From: Bacteroidota bacterium
GTDB taxonomy: Bacteria; Bacteroidota; Bacteroidia; Bacteroidales; CAIWKO01
Direction: 5' to 3'
NCBI GenBank assembly: GCA_037133915.1
Contig: JBAXND010000027.1
Coordinates: forward strand, 1-55,165
DNA: 55,165 nucleotides
Shown here: positions 7,773-16,166 of the stretch, in pieces
How the letters are laid out: the number at the start of each line of letters is the position of its first letter
Position numbering within the stretch: the first letter of the stretch is position 1
The notes under the pieces: model-generated
Seen by the model: only the letters and a program-made list of their open reading frames with translations
Database searches by the model: none
What the model was told of the DNA's origin: nothing
Position numbers and translations under genes: made by a program

Positions 7773-8792
7773 ATGACTGATTTTCACGACACTGAAATGG
7801 TTGACCTTCTGGCAAAATATTTTGCCGGAGAAGCTGATGCCGATGAGGCTTCACGAATATTGTCGTGGAAAGATGCATCGCCCGGCAACATCGCTGAATT
7901 TGAAAAAATGCAGCAGCTGTGGACTTCGGCCGATGAGGTCGACTGGGCATCGGCACCTTCTTATAATGCAGAAGCCGCATGGGAAAATATGCAGTTCCGG
8001 CTGGATGACAGCGCTGATATTTCACAGAAAAAATTCAAAATATTTTCTTTGAAAACACTTTCGCGAATCGCAGCCATACTAATTATTACTGCTGTTTGCG
8101 GATATGTTGCGTGGTACATGAGTACAAAACCTCAAGACATCATCCGCATTGCTTGTTCTGGCGAAAACGTAGAACAAACGCTCAGCGACAGTTCGGTTAT
8201 AACCTTGCGTAACAACTCGGAGCTGTCCTATTCACATGCGGCCTTTGGAGTTAAAGACCGCAAAGTAACCTTCAGGGGAACCGGTTATTTTAAAATTGCT
8301 GCCAATAAGGAAAAGCCTTTCACCATTGACCTGCACGGGCTGAACGTGAAAGTTGTGGGTACTGAATTCAACATCGATTCACGGGCAGATTCTGATACAG
8401 CAACGGTTTCGGTAATTAAGGGAACGGTGATGATGTACGACAGCCTGGGTCATAAAGCAATACTCACGGAAGGTCAGCAGGGGTTGTATTCTCGAAAAAA
8501 TGCGGTATTGATATGTCGCACCAATACGGATAAAAATGTGGCCGCATGGAAAACAAAGACAATAATTTTTGAACGTACTGAAATCAGGGAAGTGGTGAAG
8601 GTGCTGGAAATGGTCTATGGACATAAGATTACCGTAAAAAAGAACCAACTCAACTATTGCCGCATTACCGCGACTTTCAGCAACGAAAATCTTGATAATG
8701 TTATTCATATTATTGCGGTTACTTTTAATATGAACGTCAAACGCGATGCGGAAAATTATATTCTTGACGGAGATGGCTGCCAGAATAACTAA
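7773..8792 (+). CDS. FecR-family anti-sigma factor
   Basis: A 339-residue inner-membrane anti-sigma factor. The cytoplasmic N-terminal sigma-binding part is about 1-95, followed by a single membrane segment (about 97-116, SRIAAILIITAVCGYVAWY), a periplasmic FecR domain (about 125-225, including TEFNIDSRA and an SVIKGTV-like strand) and a C-terminal DUF4974-type domain (about 262-335). It starts 5 bases after the sigma factor, and its last 20 bases overlap the next gene, so translation is coupled. In known systems its periplasmic domain reads the STN domain of an outer-membrane receptor; here the downstream STN partner is the repeat protein. Confidence 0.92.
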   Translation: MTDFHDTEMVDLLAKYFAGEADADEASRILSWKDASPGNIAEFEKMQQLWTSADEVDWASAPSYNAEAAWENMQFRLDDSADISQKKFKIFSLKTLSRIAAILIITAVCGYVAWYMSTKPQDIIRIACSGENVEQTLSDSSVITLRNNSELSYSHAAFGVKDRKVTFRGTGYFKIAANKEKPFTIDLHGLNVKVVGTEFNIDSRADSDTATVSVIKGTVMMYDSLGHKAILTEGQQGLYSRKNAVLICRTNTDKNVAAWKTKTIIFERTEIREVVKVLEMVYGHKITVKKNQLNYCRITATFSNENLDNVIHIIAVTFNMNVKRDAENYILDGDGCQNN

Positions 8793-10629
8793 ACTACTGT
8801 GTGCTTTACTGCCGGTGTTTCTTCTGTGTTCAGAGTCAAAGAGCATTGCTCAGAATATGCCTTCGGCAAGGGTTATCTCTTTAAATGCATCTGCTCAACG
8901 GCTCGATGCAGTGCTTCAGAATATAGCATCACAGGCCGGGTTCAGCTTTTCGTACGACGCAGACTGTGTACCTTTCGACAGCATAATCAGCATTAATGTT
9001 CAGAATCAGTCTGTGGGAAATGTGTTAAAAAAGCTGCTTCCTTCACGCAATATCTTTTCAGATAAAGGCAATTATATCATAGTGCAATGCGCCAAAAAGC
9101 AGAAACGTGCATCAAACCGTAAAAAAATTACGGCGTACAGCGTAAGCGGCTACGTAATTGACCGCATCAGCGGAAAGCGTATTCCTTATGCCAGCGTCTA
9201 TGATAAAAGCAATCATGCTCTGGCCCTGACCAATGATTATGGATATTACAGTTTGTTGCTTCCGGGCGAAAGCGAGAAAATTCGGCTAAGCATAAGTAAG
9301 AAGAATTATTTGGATACGGTTATCATTGTGCGCCCTGCCGATGGCGGGAACGAGATGAATGTAGAGATGATGCCGCTGATAAGCCATGTGGTACCCATAA
9401 AGGCTGCAACAATACCCGAACAACGGCAAATCGAAGATGTGGGTTTGGTAAAAGCTATCGTTCCTGAGAAACAGCTAGAACAATCAAAAAATATTGCCGT
9501 AACCGAACAGCGCACGTTCAATATTTCGCTGCTTCCAACACTCAGTACTAACAGACTCTTTAGCGGAATTGTGGAGAATAAAATATCATTCAATGTATTA
9601 ATCGGATATAATAATGGAGTGAACGGTTTTGAAATGGGCGGTCTCGCCAATATCGATAAAAAGGATGTTAAAGGTCTGCAGCTTGCCGGCTTGGCCAATC
9701 TCGTGGGAGGCAGAACAGAGGGAATTCAGCTTGCCGGACTGGCAAATTTTACGCTTGGAAGAGTCTACGGTATCCAGCTTGCCGGAATTACGAATCTGCT
9801 CATGGATACGCTTACCGGCATTTCTGTCTGCGGATTGGCAGGTTTCTCAAAGTCAGTGATTACCGGTGTGCAGGTATCGGGTTTTGGAAATGTAGCTGTA
9901 AATAACCTTGACGGGATGCAGCTTGGAGGGTATTTGAATGTTACACTTCAAACAGTGAACAAACTGCAGGTTGCGGGATTCTCGAACTATGCCGGAGCTG
10001 TAAAAGGATTGCAGATTGCCGGTTTTGCGAATATTGCCCGTAATAGCATGCGGGGCGCACAATTGGCAGGATTTTTTAATTATGCACGCAGGGTTGACGG
10101 AGCGCAACTGGGTATTATTAATATCAGCGATACGTTGAATGGCTTTGCACTTGGATTGCTCAGCTTTTCACACTCGGGTTTTCATAAACTGGATATTACA
10201 GGCGGCGAAACGTTTTATGCGCAGGCAACGTTCCGCACCGGAATGCCGCTGTTCCATAATGTAATCAGTGCTGGTTACCGCCCATCATCCGGTAATATGT
10301 TTGCTGCAGGATACGGACTGGGCTCGGAAATAAAATTTGGAAAACGCGCAAGTATGGATGTTTCATTAATCGCGTATAAGATTTTTGACAATGGCTTGAA
10401 AGCAACTCACGATGCATTGTTCTCTTACGAAATGACACTCGGCATCCGCCTGACAAAAAAGCTTGCAATTATCGCAGGACCGGCTTTGTATTGTAACTAT
10501 CAGCAAAAACTGAGCGGTCAGGAAAGTTATAACAAATCACTTTCTCCCTATTCCATTTACATGACGGAAAACTCGGCTTCATATTTCAACTTCTGGGCAG
10601 GAGGCAATCTCGGAATACGCCTGTTTTGA
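8773..10629 (+). CDS. STN-domain surface repeat protein (STN + carboxypeptidase-regulatory-like + GxQIAGFxN repeats)
   Basis: 618 residues counted from the ATG at 8773, which gives a good signal peptide (MAARITKLLC to SIAQ); an upstream ATG at 8746 is possible. Domain order: STN domain about 36-98 (LDAVLQNIASQAGFSFSYD, then QNQSVGNVLKKLL and NYIIV), a carboxypeptidase-regulatory-like beta-sandwich about 112-193 (VSGYVIDRISGKRIPYASV), a linker, and about twelve 15-16-residue repeats (G-x-Q-L-A-G-L-x-N). A C-terminal strand-rich region homologous to the protein at 5204-6421 ends in an aromatic residue. STN domains normally sit at the N-terminus of TonB-dependent transducers and contact FecR. 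No plug or TonB-dependent barrel is present. I infer a surface sensor that signals through the adjacent FecR/sigma pair. Domain calls are confident; function is a hypothesis. Confidence 0.83.
   Translation: MAARITKLLCALLPVFLLCSESKSIAQNMPSARVISLNASAQRLDAVLQNIASQAGFSFSYDADCVPFDSIISINVQNQSVGNVLKKLLPSRNIFSDKGNYIIVQCAKKQKRASNRKKITAYSVSGYVIDRISGKRIPYASVYDKSNHALALTNDYGYYSLLLPGESEKIRLSISKKNYLDTVIIVRPADGGNEMNVEMMPLISHVVPIKAATIPEQRQIEDVGLVKAIVPEKQLEQSKNIAVTEQRTFNISLLPTLSTNRLFSGIVENKISFNVLIGYNNGVNGFEMGGLANIDKKDVKGLQLAGLANLVGGRTEGIQLAGLANFTLGRVYGIQLAGITNLLMDTLTGISVCGLAGFSKSVITGVQVSGFGNVAVNNLDGMQLGGYLNVTLQTVNKLQVAGFSNYAGAVKGLQIAGFANIARNSMRGAQLAGFFNYARRVDGAQLGIINISDTLNGFALGLLSFSHSGFHKLDITGGETFYAQATFRTGMPLFHNVISAGYRPSSGNMFAAGYGLGSEIKFGKRASMDVSLIAYKIFDNGLKATHDALFSYEMTLGIRLTKKLAIIAGPALYCNYQQKLSGQESYNKSLSPYSIYMTENSASYFNFWAGGNLGIRLF
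9625..10170 (+). repeat. Intragenic GxQLAGLxN repeat block, second paralogue
   Basis: About twelve 45-48-base coding repeats specify units such as GIQLAGLAN and GLQIAGFAN. The number and order of units parallel the block at 5405-5950, including shared terminal units ending in N(I)xD and GL(I/L)SF, so a whole-domain duplication is likely. Confidence 0.85.
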
Positions 10630-10730
10630 TTCATAATTTTCCTGTTTCTTTTTTTATCTTTGCGAATATTGAATAGCTGTTTTGTCATTTTTTTTGAATA
10701 CAAATTGCTAATTATTTATTTTTTTTTAAT

Positions 10731-10765
10731 CCCTAATCCTCAACCCCCAACCCCCAACCCCCAAC
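10731..10765 (+). repeat. Heptanucleotide array abutting a start codon
   Basis: Five consecutive 7-base units (CCCTAAT, CCTCAAC, then CCCCAAC three times) run directly into the ATG at 10766, filling the place where a ribosome-binding site would lie. No Shine-Dalgarno sequence is present. The first unit also occurs in the array at 30911-30966. Confidence 0.85.
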
Positions 10766-11710
10766 ATGAACAGAATAACCGAACTTTTTAAAATCAACAT
10801 TCCTATTATACAGGCAGGCATGATTTGGTGCAGCGGATGGGAACTCGCATCGGCCGTAAGCAATGCCGGTGGTCTTGGTCTGATTGGCTCCGGCAGCATG
10901 GATCCTGATATTTTGAAAATACACATCAGCAAATGCAAAAATGCCACGGACAAGCCTTTTGGTGTGAATATTCCCTTGCTTTTTCAACATTCGGAATCCT
11001 TTATAAATTTGGTTATTGAAGAAAAAGTTCCTGTTGTTTTTACCTCGGCGGGAAGTCCGTCGAAATATACTTCAAAACTTAAAGAACATGGTATTACCGT
11101 TGTACATGTGATTGCGAATACTAAGTTTGCCCGAAAATGTGAAGAAGCGGGTGTGGATGCCATTGTTGCCGAAGGCTTTGAAGCCGGTGGTCATAACGGT
11201 ATTGAAGAAACTACCACCATGACACTGATTCCGATGATACGCGATGTGGTGACTGTTCCGTTGATAGCTGCAGGCGGCATAGCGACCGGCCGTTCAATGT
11301 TAGCGGCATTTGCGCTTGGCGCTGAAGGTGTCCAGATTGGAACCCGCTTTGTGGCCTCCGCGGAATCCTCAGCTCACGAAGCATTCAAACAAGCGTTGAT
11401 AAATTCTAAAGACGGCGATACGATGCTGGCGTTGCGCAAGGTGGTTCCTGTGCGTCTGCTGAAGAATAAATTTTATAACGAAATCAAAGCCGCCGAAGAT
11501 GCAGGTGCGAATCCGGAAGAATTGAAATTACTGCTGGGTCACAGCAGGTCACGCAAAGGTATGTTTGAAGGCGACCTTGAAGAAGGCGAGCTTGAAATCG
11601 GTCAGGCATCGGGATTTATCAAAGAGATAAAACCGGCAGCACTTATTATTGATGAAATAATGAAGGAGTTTATGCTTGCAAAGCAAGAATTAGCTGGCCT
11701 GTTTTGGTGA
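10766..11710 (+). CDS. FabK/nitronate monooxygenase-family flavoenzyme
   Basis: A 314-residue FMN-dependent TIM-barrel protein of the 2-nitropropane dioxygenase / enoyl-ACP reductase II family. Diagnostic segments are PIIQAGM at 13-19, NAGGLGLIG at 33-41, EAGGHNG at 139-145 with the conserved catalytic His143, and the phosphate-binding AAGGIATG and GAEGVQIGTRF. FabK reduces enoyl-ACP in fatty-acid synthesis while nitronate monooxygenases oxidise alkyl nitronates; the two are hard to separate by eye. Lengths near 315 residues fit FabK, so fatty-acid synthesis is a reasonable guess. The gene converges on lipB and their last 21 bases overlap. Confidence 0.85.
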   Translation: MNRITELFKINIPIIQAGMIWCSGWELASAVSNAGGLGLIGSGSMDPDILKIHISKCKNATDKPFGVNIPLLFQHSESFINLVIEEKVPVVFTSAGSPSKYTSKLKEHGITVVHVIANTKFARKCEEAGVDAIVAEGFEAGGHNGIEETTTMTLIPMIRDVVTVPLIAAGGIATGRSMLAAFALGAEGVQIGTRFVASAESSAHEAFKQALINSKDGDTMLALRKVVPVRLLKNKFYNEIKAAEDAGANPEELKLLLGHSRSRKGMFEGDLEEGELEIGQASGFIKEIKPAALIIDEIMKEFMLAKQELAGLFW

Positions 11711-12421
11711 AAATGAATTATACTCTTTCAGGTCCATATCAAACACTTCGCAGAATTGTTTTTTTACGGTTTCTTTTACCTTGTCCATATCCTGCAATGC
11801 GCCCAGTTCACGCGCTAACGAAGTCACCGACTTATCTGTGAAACCACAAGGGTTAATATAGTTGAAATAATTCAGGTCGGTATTTACATTGAATGCAAAG
11901 CCATGCATAGTAATGTAACGGCTGCTTCGCACACCAATCGCGCATATTTTACGGGCACGGGGCGTATCCGGATTCAGCCACACACCGGCTGCTTTTTCCA
12001 TGCGACTCGCTCTGATGCCATATACTTTTAGCGCACGGATAATGCTTTCCTCAATATTGTAAATATAATTACGCAGCGACATTCCGAACTGTTCCAAATC
12101 AATCACCGGATAACCGACTATTTGACCGGGACCATGGTAGGTGATATCTCCACCGCGGTTTGTTTTGAAAAAGGTGGCTTCCTTCGACTTCAACTGCAGG
12201 TAATCCAGCAGCAGGTTCGATTCTTTACCGCTTTTTCCTAACGTATAAACATGCGGGTGTTCACAGAAAATCATGTAGTTGTCAGGAACAATAGCTACAC
12301 TCGAAGTGTCAGGCATTCCCTTAATTGCGAGCGACTCGGAAAACAGCTCTTCCTGCAGAGAAAGGCATTTTTCATAATCTATGAGTCCCAGATCGCGGAA
12401 TTGTGCGTTTACCATTATCAT
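11690..12421 (-). CDS. lipB: Lipoyl(octanoyl) transferase LipB
   Basis: A 243-residue cytoplasmic enzyme that moves octanoyl groups from ACP to lipoyl domains, the first step of protein lipoylation. The signature [12 protein letters not shown] is at 89-100, the conserved Lys in RKICAIGV is Lys158, and the nucleophilic Cys in NPCG is Cys192. A second Met at codon 3 (12415) begins the conserved region and may be the true start. It overlaps the flavoenzyme tail by 21 bases in convergent orientation and diverges from lysS. Confidence 0.95.
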   Translation of the reverse strand: MIMVNAQFRDLGLIDYEKCLSLQEELFSESLAIKGMPDTSSVAIVPDNYMIFCEHPHVYTLGKSGKESNLLLDYLQLKSKEATFFKTNRGGDITYHGPGQIVGYPVIDLEQFGMSLRNYIYNIEESIIRALKVYGIRASRMEKAAGVWLNPDTPRARKICAIGVRSSRYITMHGFAFNVNTDLNYFNYINPCGFTDKSVTSLARELGALQDMDKVKETVKKQFCEVFDMDLKEYNSFSPKQAS

Positions 12422-12556
12422 TTCTGTCTTAATTACAAAGTTAATACTTCTGATTGTAACGGAGTGCTCCGTTTTATAAATTGTCCTTCTTCCCCCCGGA
12501 ATTACAGCCTTGTACGCATCACAAAAAAAAAGGTTCCGGACAGGTTAATTTTTTGG

Positions 12557-12570
12557 TTCCGTTACCGGAA
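12557..12570. repeat. Imperfect TTCCG/CGGAA inverted repeat upstream of lysS
   Basis: Arms TTCCG and CGGAA are separated by four bases. It is a degenerate version of the perfect palindrome 38 bases further on, and a further GGTTCCGG half-site sits at 12532-12539. Confidence 0.5.
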
Positions 12571-12592
12571 TATTTTTTTCAAGGCGTTTGTG

Positions 12593-12600
12593 TATCTTTG
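12593..12600 (+). promoter_or_regulatory. Putative -7 element of lysS
   Basis: TATCTTTG matches the Bacteroidota -7 consensus TAnnTTTG, 37 bases before the lysS ATG. No proper TTTG lies at the -33 distance. Transcription would start near 12606, at the edge of the palindrome. Confidence 0.4.
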
Positions 12601-12607
12601 CGCAAAT

Positions 12608-12623
12608 TTCCGGTTAACCGGAA
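12608..12623. promoter_or_regulatory. Perfect 16-bp palindrome TTCCGGTTAACCGGAA at the lysS leader
   Basis: A perfect 16-base inverted repeat with no spacer lies just downstream of the putative lysS promoter and 14 bases before its start codon. Its position fits an operator for a dimeric repressor, or a short hairpin in the leader. Related half-sites lie upstream. The binding protein is unknown. Confidence 0.55.
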
Positions 12624-12637
12624 TAAATCATATTATT

Positions 12638-14359
12638 ATGCAACTCAGTGAACAGGAAACCATTCGGAGGCAGAGCCTCGAAGAACTTTATAAACTCGGC
12701 ATCAATCCTTATCCTGCCGATACCTATAACTGCAATGCTACGGCTGCAGATATTAACAATCAATTCAAGGCTGAATCAGGTCTTTATCAGGATGTCGCAG
12801 TAGCCGGACGTATCATGAGCCGCCGCATCATGGGCGCAGCTTCGTTTATGGAGATTCAGGATGCTTCGGGACGTTTGCAGCTCTACATAAAACGCGATGA
12901 TATTTGTCCCGATGAAGACAAAACGATGTACAATACCGTGTTTAAAAAGCTCCTTGATATCGGTGATATTATTGGTGTGAAAGGATTTGTATTTATCACT
13001 CAGATGGGCGAAATTACGCTGCATGTAAAGGAGTTCAAACTCCTGAGCAAATCGCTGCGTCCGCTGCCTATTGTTAAAGAAAAAGATGATGTGTTATTCG
13101 ATGCATTTACTGAACCGGAACAACGCTATCGTCAGCGTTATGTCGACCTTATTGTGAATCCCGGCGTCAGAGAAACTTTTGTGAAACGTGCAAAGCTGGT
13201 AGGTTCAATGCGTTCATACCTCGCCGAAAAAGGATACCTTGAAGTTGAAACACCCGTATTGCAGCCCTTATACGGTGGTGCTGCTGCACGACCTTTTAAA
13301 ACGCATCACAATGCCCTCGATATTACGTTGTATCTCAGAATAGCTAACGAGCTTTATCTGAAACGTTTGATAGTGGGCGGATACGAAGGCGTATTTGAAT
13401 TTGCCAAAGACTTCCGTAACGAAGGAATGGACCGTTTTCATAATCCGGAATTTACGCAGATGGAACTTTATGTGGCGTATAAAGATTATGAATGGATGAT
13501 GGATCTGGTGGAAGAAATGGTTGAGCGCATTGCGCTTGATATTCATGGAACCACCATTGTTGAAGTCGGTGCACATAAAATTGATTTCAAACGTCCGTGG
13601 AAACGTTTTACCATGTTTGAAGTAATCCGGCATTTTACGGGTATTGATATTTCAGCTATGGATGAAGCCGCTTTGCGCGAAACTGCTGCAAAACTGAACG
13701 TTGAACTGACGCCGTCCATGGCAAAAGGAAAGATTATTGATGAGATTTTTGGCGGAACCTGCGAACCCAATCTTATTCAGCCCACATTCATCACCGATTA
13801 CCCTGTGGAGATGTCGCCGCTTGCCAAAAAACATCGCAGCAAAGAAGGCATGGTGGAGCGTTTCGAAGCAATTGTGAATGGTAAAGAACTCTGCAATGCG
13901 TTTTCTGAACTGAATGACCCCATTGATCAGCGCAACCGCTTCGAATCACAGCTCGAGCTCGGCAAAAGGGGCGATGATGAATCTATGGTCCTTGACGAAG
14001 ATTTCTTACGCGCACTTGAATACGGAATGCCGCCAACAGCTGGCCTTGGCATTGGTATCGACCGTTTATCGATGATTATAACAAATTCAAATTCAATTCA
14101 GGATGTGCTGTTCTTTCCTCAAATGAAACCTGAAATTGTAGCTGTTGCTACAGAAGGCGATGATCTTGTGTCGAAAGGTATACCTGCCGAATATGCTGAA
14201 CTGATTATGAAGGCAGGATTTGCAACACCAGAAGCACTGAAAACTGCGAATCCGAATAAATTATTCAATGATATCTGCGGACTTCGCAAAAAACTCAAAC
14301 TCGACATCAAAGCGCCGACTGCTGAAGAAGTAAAAGACTGGGTTGCCTTAGTGAGCTGA
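12638..14359 (+). CDS. lysS: Lysyl-tRNA synthetase (class II)
   Basis: 573 residues from the ATG at 12638; translation upstream of that point does not resemble the family. The N-terminal OB-fold anticodon-binding domain is at about 55-150 ([26 protein letters not shown]). The class II catalytic core has motif 2 at about 259-276 ([18 protein letters not shown]) and motif 3 at about 466-480 ([11 protein letters not shown]). After motif 3 there is an extension of about 80 residues with a helix-hairpin-like unit, a feature I associate with Bacteroidota LysRS. It charges tRNA-Lys in the cytoplasm. Its last 12 bases overlap the convergent hypothetical gene. Confidence 0.97.
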   Translation: MQLSEQETIRRQSLEELYKLGINPYPADTYNCNATAADINNQFKAESGLYQDVAVAGRIMSRRIMGAASFMEIQDASGRLQLYIKRDDICPDEDKTMYNTVFKKLLDIGDIIGVKGFVFITQMGEITLHVKEFKLLSKSLRPLPIVKEKDDVLFDAFTEPEQRYRQRYVDLIVNPGVRETFVKRAKLVGSMRSYLAEKGYLEVETPVLQPLYGGAAARPFKTHHNALDITLYLRIANELYLKRLIVGGYEGVFEFAKDFRNEGMDRFHNPEFTQMELYVAYKDYEWMMDLVEEMVERIALDIHGTTIVEVGAHKIDFKRPWKRFTMFEVIRHFTGIDISAMDEAALRETAAKLNVELTPSMAKGKIIDEIFGGTCEPNLIQPTFITDYPVEMSPLAKKHRSKEGMVERFEAIVNGKELCNAFSELNDPIDQRNRFESQLELGKRGDDESMVLDEDFLRALEYGMPPTAGLGIGIDRLSMIITNSNSIQDVLFFPQMKPEIVAVATEGDDLVSKGIPAEYAELIMKAGFATPEALKTANPNKLFNDICGLRKKLKLDIKAPTAEEVKDWVALVS

Positions 14360-14848
14360 TAGATTCATGTCACAATCGCAGGGCGGATAAAACCCTTTGG
14401 TGATGGTTGTATATTCTTCGACGAAGCGTGCTTCGTCGTGTTCGGGCTGCGTTGTGAGCATATACGAAACACCTAAGGGCAACTTTACATCGAGCAGATT
14501 TCTGAGCCCCGTTTTTTTCTTGCTTGAAAGAAGTGACAACAGCCGTTTTTTCAGGCTGCCATCCACTGAGCTTCCGGCATATACCAGAAAGGTAAATACA
14601 TTGTCTTTATTATTGATGACGAGCATCGGATCCGAATCCTCAATTTTTTTACGGTTTGCTTCCGTCACATTAAAATCAGCGGTCCAGTAAACCGAGCCGT
14701 CGTCATCGCGCTTCAGTATGAACTGCACATCTCCGGCGGTACGAAGTCTGTAAATGCCCAGTTCGTCCGGTAAAAAAGCGTTAACCGTTTCTTTATCAAA
14801 GACCATCCAGTCGCTCCAGCCAATTTGTTTTGCTTTCATAAAATGCAA
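14348..14848 (-). CDS. Hypothetical protein with GIY-YIG-like residues
   Basis: A 166-residue soluble protein with no signal peptide, not recognised with certainty. Visible pieces are LGIYRLR at about 30-36, a charged middle region, then FLVYAGSS (about 88-95) followed by LKKRLLSLL, and a conserved-looking tail with two glutamates (RFVEEYTT) and [12 protein letters not shown], then Y-A-G-S-S with a KR pair, then a late Glu is the order of GIY-YIG nuclease motifs. However, the spacing between the first two is about 55 residues instead of about 10-20, so any relation is distant. A start at codon 4 is possible. The stop overlaps lysS by 12 bases. Confidence 0.6.
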   Translation of the reverse strand: MHFMKAKQIGWSDWMVFDKETVNAFLPDELGIYRLRTAGDVQFILKRDDDGSVYWTADFNVTEANRKKIEDSDPMLVINNKDNVFTFLVYAGSSVDGSLKKRLLSLLSSKKKTGLRNLLDVKLPLGVSYMLTTQPEHDEARFVEEYTTITKGFYPPCDCDMNLSAH

Positions 14849-14855
14849 TTTATAT

Positions 14856-14890
14856 TATCTTTTATCTTTTTACTTTTGACTCTCGACATT
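14856..14890. repeat. Heptanucleotide array (TATCTTT type)
   Basis: Five 7-base units in a row: TATCTTT twice, TTACTTT, TGACTCT, CGACATT. It begins 8 bases upstream of the start of the minus-strand hypothetical gene. The same units in the same order open the longer array at 15015, so the two look like copies of one element. Confidence 0.8.
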
Positions 14891-15014
14891 TGCGGCGCAT
14901 GAGACATCATAAATTCCAATCAAAATCATTCGTGCGCCCCCGGTATCTAATCAATCATTCCTTCTACTGACCTTAAACCCCTCCGGGGTAATGCTCAGAT
15001 AATACATTTTATTT

Positions 15015-15126
15015 TATCTTTTATCTTTTTACTTTTTACTTTTGACTTTTGACTTTTGACTCTCGACTCTCGACTCTCGACTTACGACTCCCGACTTACG
15101 ACTATCGACTCTTGACTCTCGACTAT
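15015..15126. repeat. Sixteen-unit heptanucleotide array
   Basis: Sixteen consecutive 7-base units grade from TATCTTT through TTACTTT, TGACTTT and TGACTCT to CGACTCT, CGACTTA and CGACTAT. The last unit supplies CTA, the reverse complement of the TAG stop codon of the adjacent minus-strand T9SS gene. Each unit differs from its neighbour by one or two bases, as expected from stepwise duplication and drift. Confidence 0.9.
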
Positions 15127-15995
15127 TTAATAATAAACTTCCCACTTTCAACACTGCCACTACATTCTGCTCTGTAAAAATACATTCCTTTTTTATAATC
15201 GGCGGCATGTAATAAAAGATATGGTTTTGCCCGGCAATCTAAAGAGCTCACACATCTGCCGTTGATATCAAATATTTTGAAAACCCCGCAATCATGATGG
15301 TTTAACTCAATTACAGAAATTCCTGTTACAGGATTGGGCGAAATTGAAATCACCTCAGGCAATGTAGTATTTTCCTGAGTTCCGCTTACCACACAGTTGT
15401 TGAAAGCCGGATTGGTCCACACAATCGAAGTTTTACTGTGTACGCAGGTAACATGATATTCAAGATCTGCTACACAGAAGTTCCAGTGCGGTTTGATAAG
15501 TGAAAAACTGCTGCCGATGCCTTCGATACTGTATTCGGGCATTCCGGATAAACTGAGGCCGTAAATCTGCCGCATTTTCAGTGCGCCATCTATGTAAACC
15601 GAATCGACCGAATCAACCGCATAGAACATGGGAGCGCAAACGTATGATTGCGATGAATCGCCTTTGTGAAGCGAAAAATCAGCAATGGTTTCTTCGGGTC
15701 CGCAACCTATATCCCAACTTCTGAAATACACTTTTTTGTTCAGTGTATCCTGCCTGATTCCGCCTTCATACGTGGATAGTGAAAAAGCGGAATCACCGGA
15801 ACTATAAAGTTTTTTATAATTGTTGGCACCAAACACCGTATCGCCTTTCATTCGTAAATACGCGGTGGAATAGTTATTGGCGAAGCCTATACTCAAGACC
15901 GTCCATGTGTACGTGCTGTCAATATAGCGTGCTTCCTGTGCAAACAGTGAAACCGGCAATAGAAAAAACATGAGCACTTTGAATTTTCGAATCAT
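15123..15995 (-). CDS. Secreted protein with T9SS type A sorting domain
   Basis: A 290-residue exported protein with signal peptide MIRKFKVLMFFLLPVSLFA. Residues about 20-205 form an unrecognised, Tyr- and Ser-rich region with several cysteines. The C-terminal 75 residues are a T9SS type A sorting domain: SISPNP, an FDINGR motif, and a final KGMYFYR then SGKFIIK. The protein should cross the outer membrane through the type IX system and be released or anchored at the surface. Its stop codon lies inside the heptanucleotide array. Confidence 0.85.
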   Translation of the reverse strand: MIRKFKVLMFFLLPVSLFAQEARYIDSTYTWTVLSIGFANNYSTAYLRMKGDTVFGANNYKKLYSSGDSAFSLSTYEGGIRQDTLNKKVYFRSWDIGCGPEETIADFSLHKGDSSQSYVCAPMFYAVDSVDSVYIDGALKMRQIYGLSLSGMPEYSIEGIGSSFSLIKPHWNFCVADLEYHVTCVHSKTSIVWTNPAFNNCVVSGTQENTTLPEVISISPNPVTGISVIELNHHDCGVFKIFDINGRCVSSLDCRAKPYLLLHAADYKKGMYFYRAECSGSVESGKFIIK

Positions 15996-16022
15996 ATTTA
16001 TCGTTTGCTTTTAATGCAAATG

Positions 16023-16126
16023 TAGTCAGGAACTAAGAATTAGGAACTAAATATTTTATTTCTACTTTATGAACTCTCGACTCTCGACTTACGACTCTCG
16101 ACTCTCGACTTATGACTTTCTACTAT
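16023..16126. repeat. Heptanucleotide array upstream of polA
   Basis: 7-base units occupy most of the gap between the T9SS gene and polA. A leading set (GGAACTA, AGAATTA, GGAACTA) is followed after a degenerate stretch by GAACTCT, CGACTCT, CGACTTA, CGACTCT, CGACTCT, CGACTTA, TGACTTT and CTACTAT. The second half uses the same units as the array at 15015-15126, on the other side of the same gene. Confidence 0.85.
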
Positions 16127-16166
16127 TTCCCGATTATTTGACTAATTTTACCACAAAGAACACTTT

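Noticed and set aside
8746..10629. Expected TonB-dependent receptor after sigma/FecR
   Set aside because: No plug domain, TonB box or long barrel is visible in the STN protein; the sequence after the STN and beta-sandwich domains is made of short GxQLAGLxN repeats.
10655..10662. TATCTTTG as promoter of the FabK-like gene
   Set aside because: It matches the -7 consensus but lies over 100 bases upstream with no -33 partner at the right distance; the nearest TTTG is 26 bases away.
12251..12637. N-terminal extension of lysS in the same frame
   Set aside because: The extension overlaps lipB on the other strand and the lysS promoter and palindrome, and has no family similarity; the ATG at 12638 begins the conserved protein.
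14856..16126. Possible CRISPR-like array
   Set aside because: Units are 7 bases in direct tandem with no spacers, and no cas gene is present.
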